In this document: one piece after another, positions 60,834-64,000 of the stretch
Numbering within the stretch: position 1 is the stretch's first letter
How the letters are laid out: each line of letters opens with the position of its first letter
DNA from: Rubrivirga sp. SAORIC476
Lineage (GTDB): Bacteria > Bacteroidota > Rhodothermia > Rhodothermales > Rubricoccaceae
DNA length: 64,000 bases
Direction: 5' to 3'
NCBI RefSeq assembly: GCF_002283555.1
Contig: NZ_MVOI01000003.1
Coordinates: 332,536 to 396,535, forward strand
Position numbers and translations under genes: made by a program
Notes under the pieces: model-generated
The model's input: only the letters and a program-made list of their open reading frames with translations
Database searches by the model: none
What the model was told of the DNA's origin: nothing

Positions 60834-61673
60834 CTACACCCGATAGTCCTTGACCTTCTTGGTCGTCTGGCCCGTGCGGGCGTCGAAGACGTTCATCGAG
60901 CCCGACCACGGGTCGGCGATCTGCTCGGTGCCGTGGCGGTCCACCTTCGTAGCGGGCGTGTCGAAGTAGCGCTTGGCCGTCTTCGAGTAATAGCGCCCCT
61001 GCTTCGGGTCGAGGCCCTTCAGCGGTTCGGGGAGGGCCTGGAGCGACGCGAAGTAGTCGCACAGGTCGGTGAGCGGGCACACCTCGCACTTCGGCGCGCG
61101 AGCGAGGCAGGTGTACCGCCCGTGCAGGATGAACAGGTGATGCGCCTCCGCCCACTCGTCCCTGGGGATGACCCGGTGGAGGGCCTTCTCGACCCCGTCC
61201 GGCGTCTTCTTGTCGCGCACGATGCCGATCCGGTTGGCGACGCGGAAGACGTGCGTATCGACCGCGATGGCGGCGTCTCCGAAGGCGACCGAGACCACCA
61301 CGTTGGCCGTCTTCCGCCCGACGCCAGCCAGCTTGACGAGGTCGGCATGCGCGCGCGGCACCTCGCCGCCGAAGTCGTCGCGTAGCATCCGCGCCGTTTT
61401 GGCGAGCGCCGTGGCCTTGTTGTTGGGATACGTGACCGAGCGGATGAACGGAAAGATCTCGTCGGCCTCGGCCTCGGCCATCGCGCGGGCGTCCGGGTAA
61501 GCCTCGAAGAGCGCGGGGGTGACCAGGTTGACCCGCTCGTCGGTGCACTGAGCCGACAGGATGACGGCGATCAGCAGTTCGAACTCGGTCCGGTACTGGA
61601 GTTCAGTCTCCGGAGCGGGGATTGCGACGCGGAGGCGGTCGAGGACGAGGGCGGCTTTCTCCTTGCGGGTCAC
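60834..61673 (-). CDS. nth: Endonuclease III with C-terminal extension
   Basis: A 279-residue base-excision-repair glycosylase/AP lyase. The helix-hairpin-helix is LAGVGRKTANVV at 115-126 with catalytic Lys121; the catalytic Asp139 is in VDTHVFRVANR. The four-cysteine [4Fe-4S] motif is complete: Cys189, 196, 199, 205 (C-x6-C-x2-C-x5-C). After the cluster there are about 70 extra residues (KQGRYYSKTAKRYFDTP and DARTGQTTKKVKDYRV) not found in standard Nth (about 211 residues). The start is GTG at 61673, with TAGCTTG -7 box 25 bp upstream. Divergent from the DUF4105 gene. Confidence 0.92.
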   Translation of the reverse strand: MTRKEKAALVLDRLRVAIPAPETELQYRTEFELLIAVILSAQCTDERVNLVTPALFEAYPDARAMAEAEADEIFPFIRSVTYPNNKATALAKTARMLRDDFGGEVPRAHADLVKLAGVGRKTANVVVSVAFGDAAIAVDTHVFRVANRIGIVRDKKTPDGVEKALHRVIPRDEWAEAHHLFILHGRYTCLARAPKCEVCPLTDLCDYFASLQALPEPLKGLDPKQGRYYSKTAKRYFDTPATKVDRHGTEQIADPWSGSMNVFDARTGQTTKKVKDYRV

Positions 61674-61698
61674 AGGGTCCGGGGCGGGGTTCGCTCGC

Positions 61699-61705
61699 CA
61701 AGCTA
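61699..61705 (-). promoter_or_regulatory. Predicted -7 element for nth
   Basis: TAGCTTG (minus strand), identical to the plsC element, 25 bp before the GTG start. No -33 TTG seen. Confidence 0.42.
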
Positions 61706-61850
61706 CCCGCCTCGCGGTGTGCCCCACCGGCGCACCCGCTCGACCACGGGCGACGCCACATCGACCCGCACGCGGGCGCCACGTCCCGCGAAAGCGGACG
61801 GCGGAGAACGGGGACATGCCCCAGGCTACGGCCCGGACTCAGCCGTCGGG

Positions 61851-61857
61851 TAGTTTG
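61851..61857 (+). promoter_or_regulatory. TAnnTTG element 5 nt before the DUF4105 ATG
   Basis: TAGTTTG ends five bases before the ATG at 61863, like the element at 30771. If functional it implies a leaderless transcript. Confidence 0.42.
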
Positions 61858-61862
61858 GCGCC

Positions 61863-63086
61863 ATGATGCGCGTGCTCCTCCTGCTGCTGACCGTCGCCCT
61901 CGGCCTCCTCGCCTCGGCCCAAGACCCGACCGCGCCGACCACAGGCCCCGTCGACACCCTCCAGCCGTTCACCGAGCCCCCCGTGGGGCTGTCCGACTCG
62001 GCGCGCGTGTCCCTCCTCACCATGCTGCCCGGCGACGAGGTCTACAGCCTCTTCGGCCACAGCGCCATCCGCATCCGCGACGACGCAGCGGGGATGGACC
62101 GGACGTACAACTTCGGGACGTTCTCCTTCGACCAGCCGTTCTTCGTGGTCCGCTTCCTGCGCGGGTCGCTGGATTACATGCTCGACACGGCGCCGTTCGA
62201 GTTGGAGTTGGACAAGTACGCCTACCTGCAGCGGCCCATCATCGAGCAGACCCTCGACCTGGACCCCGAGACCGTTCGCACCTTCTACGACCGGCTGGAG
62301 CGCAACGCACTCCCCGAGAACCGCGCCTACCGGTACGACTTCTTCTGGGACAACTGCTCGACGCGCCTTCTGGATGGCATCGACTCGGCCCTGGTGGCGT
62401 CGGGGCGGCCGGGGCTGGCCCTGCCGCCGGTCGAGGCCCCACGGACGTACCGGCAGTTGCTCGCGCCCTACCTCGTGGGCCAGCGCGCCGTCGAAACGGG
62501 GCTCAACCTCGCGCTGGGTGCGCCGGGCGACCGCGACGCCACGGCGCGTGAGGAGGGCTTCCTGCCCATCGAACTGGCGGATCAGTTGGACCGGGCGACG
62601 GTCGGCGGGCGCCCGCTGGTGGCGTCGCGCGACACGCTGTTCTGGATCGAGGGCGCCGGGATGCCCGCGCCCGCGCCGAGGTGGCCGCTCTGGGCGACGA
62701 TCGCGCTCGCCGTCGTCGGCATCGGGCTGACGGCGCTGCGCCGCCCCCTCACCCGCCTCGGCCGGCTGGCGGACGCTGCGCTGTTCGGGGTCGTCGGCGG
62801 GATGGGCGTAATCCTGTTCCTGCTCTGGGTCGCGACGACGCACGACGTGATGGGGCCGAACTGGAACCTAATCTGGGCGTGGCCGACGCATCTCGCGCTG
62901 GCCGTCGCCATCGGACGGGACCGCGTCGGGCCGCGGTGGCGGGCGTACCTCTGGGCGACGGCCGGAATCACGGGACTCGCCGTGCTCGCCTGGGCGGTGT
63001 TGCCCCAACGCCTGCCGCTGGAGGTCCTCCCGGTGGCCGTCCTGCTGGCGGTCCGCGCCGCCGCCCGGGCACGGGGGAACCCCTGA
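61863..63086 (+). CDS. DUF4105 domain membrane protein
   Basis: A 407-residue exported/membrane protein. A signal peptide (LLLLLTVALGLLASAQ) is followed by DUF4105 (about 45-255), with LLTMLPGDEVYSLFGHSAIR, the FDQPFFVVRFLRGSLDYML stretch and DFFWDNCSTRLLD, whose His and Cys suggest an NlpC/P60-like catalytic arrangement. About five membrane helices fill the C terminus (about 275-400). The family is common in Bacteroidota and of unproven function; a cysteine-peptidase role is inferred from the His/Cys pattern. ATG at 61863 (or 61866). The BLUF gene follows 48 bp later. Confidence 0.87.
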   Translation: MMRVLLLLLTVALGLLASAQDPTAPTTGPVDTLQPFTEPPVGLSDSARVSLLTMLPGDEVYSLFGHSAIRIRDDAAGMDRTYNFGTFSFDQPFFVVRFLRGSLDYMLDTAPFELELDKYAYLQRPIIEQTLDLDPETVRTFYDRLERNALPENRAYRYDFFWDNCSTRLLDGIDSALVASGRPGLALPPVEAPRTYRQLLAPYLVGQRAVETGLNLALGAPGDRDATAREEGFLPIELADQLDRATVGGRPLVASRDTLFWIEGAGMPAPAPRWPLWATIALAVVGIGLTALRRPLTRLGRLADAALFGVVGGMGVILFLLWVATTHDVMGPNWNLIWAWPTHLALAVAIGRDRVGPRWRAYLWATAGITGLAVLAWAVLPQRLPLEVLPVAVLLAVRAAARARGNP

Positions 63087-63134
63087 ACCGCACCTGGGGG
63101 CGGACTTCCCCAGCCGTCGTGGCGTTGTCCCTCC

Positions 63135-63557
63135 ATGCACGCACTCCTGTACCGCTCCCGCGCCCGCCCTGGCCTCCTCGCCGGAGACCTCAACGCCATC
63201 ATCGAGACGGCAGAATCCAGGAACCGCGCCCTCGACATCACCGGGATTCTGCTGTACGGCCAGCTGGCCATCGTCGCAGGTGCGCCCGGTGAGTTCGTCC
63301 AGTGGATCGAAGGGCCCGAGGACGCGGTCGAGGCCCTGTACGCAGACATCCGGACCGATGCCCGCCACTTCGACCCCGACGTGATCGCGCGTGGACCGGT
63401 CGCCGACATCGCTGCGGGATCGGGGTGCCGCGTCTCCGGTGGCCGTCTCTTCCCGGCCTGGTCCATGCGGCTCGTCCGGCTCTCCGAACTTCCCGCGACG
63501 CCCCAGGGCTTCCTGTCATTCGTCCGCGACATGGAGCACCGACTGGAGGCGGCGTAG
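63135..63557 (+). CDS. BLUF-domain blue-light photoreceptor
   Basis: A 140-residue single-domain flavin photoreceptor. The FAD-contacting and photoactive residues are all in place: Tyr6 (LLYRSRA), Asn30 (ESRNRALDITGILLYG), Gln56 (FVQWIEG) and Trp109 (FPAWSM). BLUF proteins bind FAD and, on blue light, switch the Tyr-Gln-flavin hydrogen bonds; short BLUF proteins act through partner proteins. There is no output domain, so it must regulate an unidentified partner. ATG at 63135. The downstream neighbours are tRNAs on the other strand; DUF4105 upstream. Confidence 0.92.
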   Translation: MHALLYRSRARPGLLAGDLNAIIETAESRNRALDITGILLYGQLAIVAGAPGEFVQWIEGPEDAVEALYADIRTDARHFDPDVIARGPVADIAAGSGCRVSGGRLFPAWSMRLVRLSELPATPQGFLSFVRDMEHRLEAA

Positions 63558-63578
63558 CGCCTCGTCGCCCTGCGTCAG

Positions 63579-63651
63579 TACCGCGTACGGGATTTGAACC
63601 CGTGTGACCACCGTGAAAGGGTGGCATCCTAGACCCCTAGATGAACGCGGC
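63579..63651 (-). tRNA. tRNA-Glu (UUC)
   Basis: A 73-nt cloverleaf on the minus strand. It has a 7-bp acceptor stem (GCCGCGT/ACGCGGT, one G-U), anticodon stem CCACC/GGTGG with loop CTTTCAC (anticodon TTC), and T-arm CGGGTTCAAATCCCG. Discriminator A; CCA is not encoded. Close to tRNA-His, 21 bp apart. Confidence 0.95.
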
Positions 63652-63672
63652 AGGGTCCCCTCTAGGGGGAAG

Positions 63673-63747
63673 GGTGGCTGACGGGGTTTGAACCCGCGAC
63701 CTTCCGGACCACAACCGGACGCTCTAACCAACTGAGCTACAGCCACC
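63673..63747 (-). tRNA. tRNA-His (GUG)
   Basis: A 75-nt cloverleaf on the minus strand, with the extra 5' G (-1) opposite C73, which is the identity element of tRNA-His. Anticodon stem TCCGG/CCGGA with loop TTGTGGT (anticodon GTG), T-arm GCGGGTTCAAACCCCGT. CCA not encoded. Pairs with the neighbouring tRNA-Glu in one minus-strand cluster. Confidence 0.95.
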
Positions 63748-63837
63748 ATGTCTCGTGCGAGGCACGGTCGCCCAATCTACACGTGACGCGGCCGGGCGCT
63801 CCGCGGGGCGCGTTGAAAATCCGAGAAGCGCGGCCGG

Positions 63838-64000
63838 TCAGCTCGCCGTCGCGTCCGTCGGCATCGTCCCGGCGATGGCCTCGTGCAGGTCGTCCGGGCG
63901 GACGTGACGGCGGACGGCCTCGGTGACGGCCTCGGGGGTGAGGGCGTGGATGAGCTCGGGGTAGCGGTCAAGGTAGCCCACGTCGAAGCCGCGCTCGGCG
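63838..64000 (-). CDS. C-terminal end of a probable M16-family peptidase (cut by window edge)
   Basis: Fifty-three residues and a TGA are visible. The sequence GYLDRYPELIHALTPEAVTE, then AVRRHVRPDDLHEAIAGT, matches the C-terminal pattern of M16 zinc-peptidase (pitrilysin-like) subunits: YLDxYP..I..LT.e.v..a..r.l.P.....v..G. The catalytic HxxEH motif would be far upstream, outside the window, so activity cannot be judged. It lies 90 bp beyond tRNA-His on the same strand. Confidence 0.65.
   Translation of the reverse strand, partial: AERGFDVGYLDRYPELIHALTPEAVTEAVRRHVRPDDLHEAIAGTMPTDATAS

Noticed and set aside
1-64000. Insertion sequences, prophage or integrase genes
   Set aside because: No transposase, integrase or phage structural motif was recognised in any frame, and no target-site duplications stand out next to the tRNAs.

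Overview
The window is very GC-rich, almost fully coding, and looks like one chromosomal segment of a Bacteroidota-related bacterium. The closest fit is the marine Rhodothermota (Rubricoccaceae/Rubrivirga-like). Reasons: two secreted proteins carry C-terminal type IX secretion (Por) sorting domains; several operon-leading genes have a TAnnTTG/TAnnTTTG -7 element; Shine-Dalgarno sequences are mostly missing; and there is a TonB-dependent receptor with a carboxypeptidase-regulatory plug. The lineage is inferred from gene content, not from a marker gene.

Left part (1-35 kb): end of an RND efflux pump with its TolC partner; SRPBCC, DUF1801 and DUF885 proteins; an orphan three-gene cassette of pilus-tip-like proteins (6033-8302); a class IV aminotransferase overlapping a sulfotransferase-like gene; and an unusual island (10036-17316) of exported caspase-Sel1 protein, formylglycine-enzyme-like protein, subtilase and membrane Ser/Thr kinase. 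Next come an FMN reductase, DUF427, a nitrilase-family enzyme and PlsC, a coupled pair of type IX cargo genes (haloperoxidase-like and FG-GAP/ASPIC), GlpQ, a NarL-type response regulator / lipoprotein / histidine kinase group, a TonB-dependent receptor divergent from a LytS/LytTR two-component pair, and feoA-feoA-feoB.

Pilus locus (35.7-52.6 kb, all minus strand): two near-identical pilins, an O-antigen-ligase-like glycosyltransferase, a third pilin, PilC, PilB, a second copy of the three-gene tip-like cassette in the same order A-B-C, a PilT-like ATPase with a rewritten Asp box, a PilM-PilN fusion, a PilO-PilP fusion and a short secretin. GC-rich hairpin terminators split it into transcription units. 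No prepilin peptidase is in the window.

Right part (52.9-64 kb): DUF4342, TIGR02757, flavin reductase, the hrcA-grpE-dnaJ operon, DUF2231, gpmI, an MscL with a zinc-ribbon tail preceded by an octamer tandem repeat, endonuclease III with a long tail, DUF4105, a BLUF blue-light sensor, tRNA-Glu, tRNA-His and the end of an M16-peptidase-like gene.

The best candidates for something undescribed are the duplicated A-B-C pilus cassette, the pilins with two-residue leaders and no Glu5, the substituted Asp box of the PilT-like ATPase, the exported caspase/subtilase/kinase island, and the intergenic CCGCCTCGG inverted pairs built from a 9-mer that is also frequent across the window.
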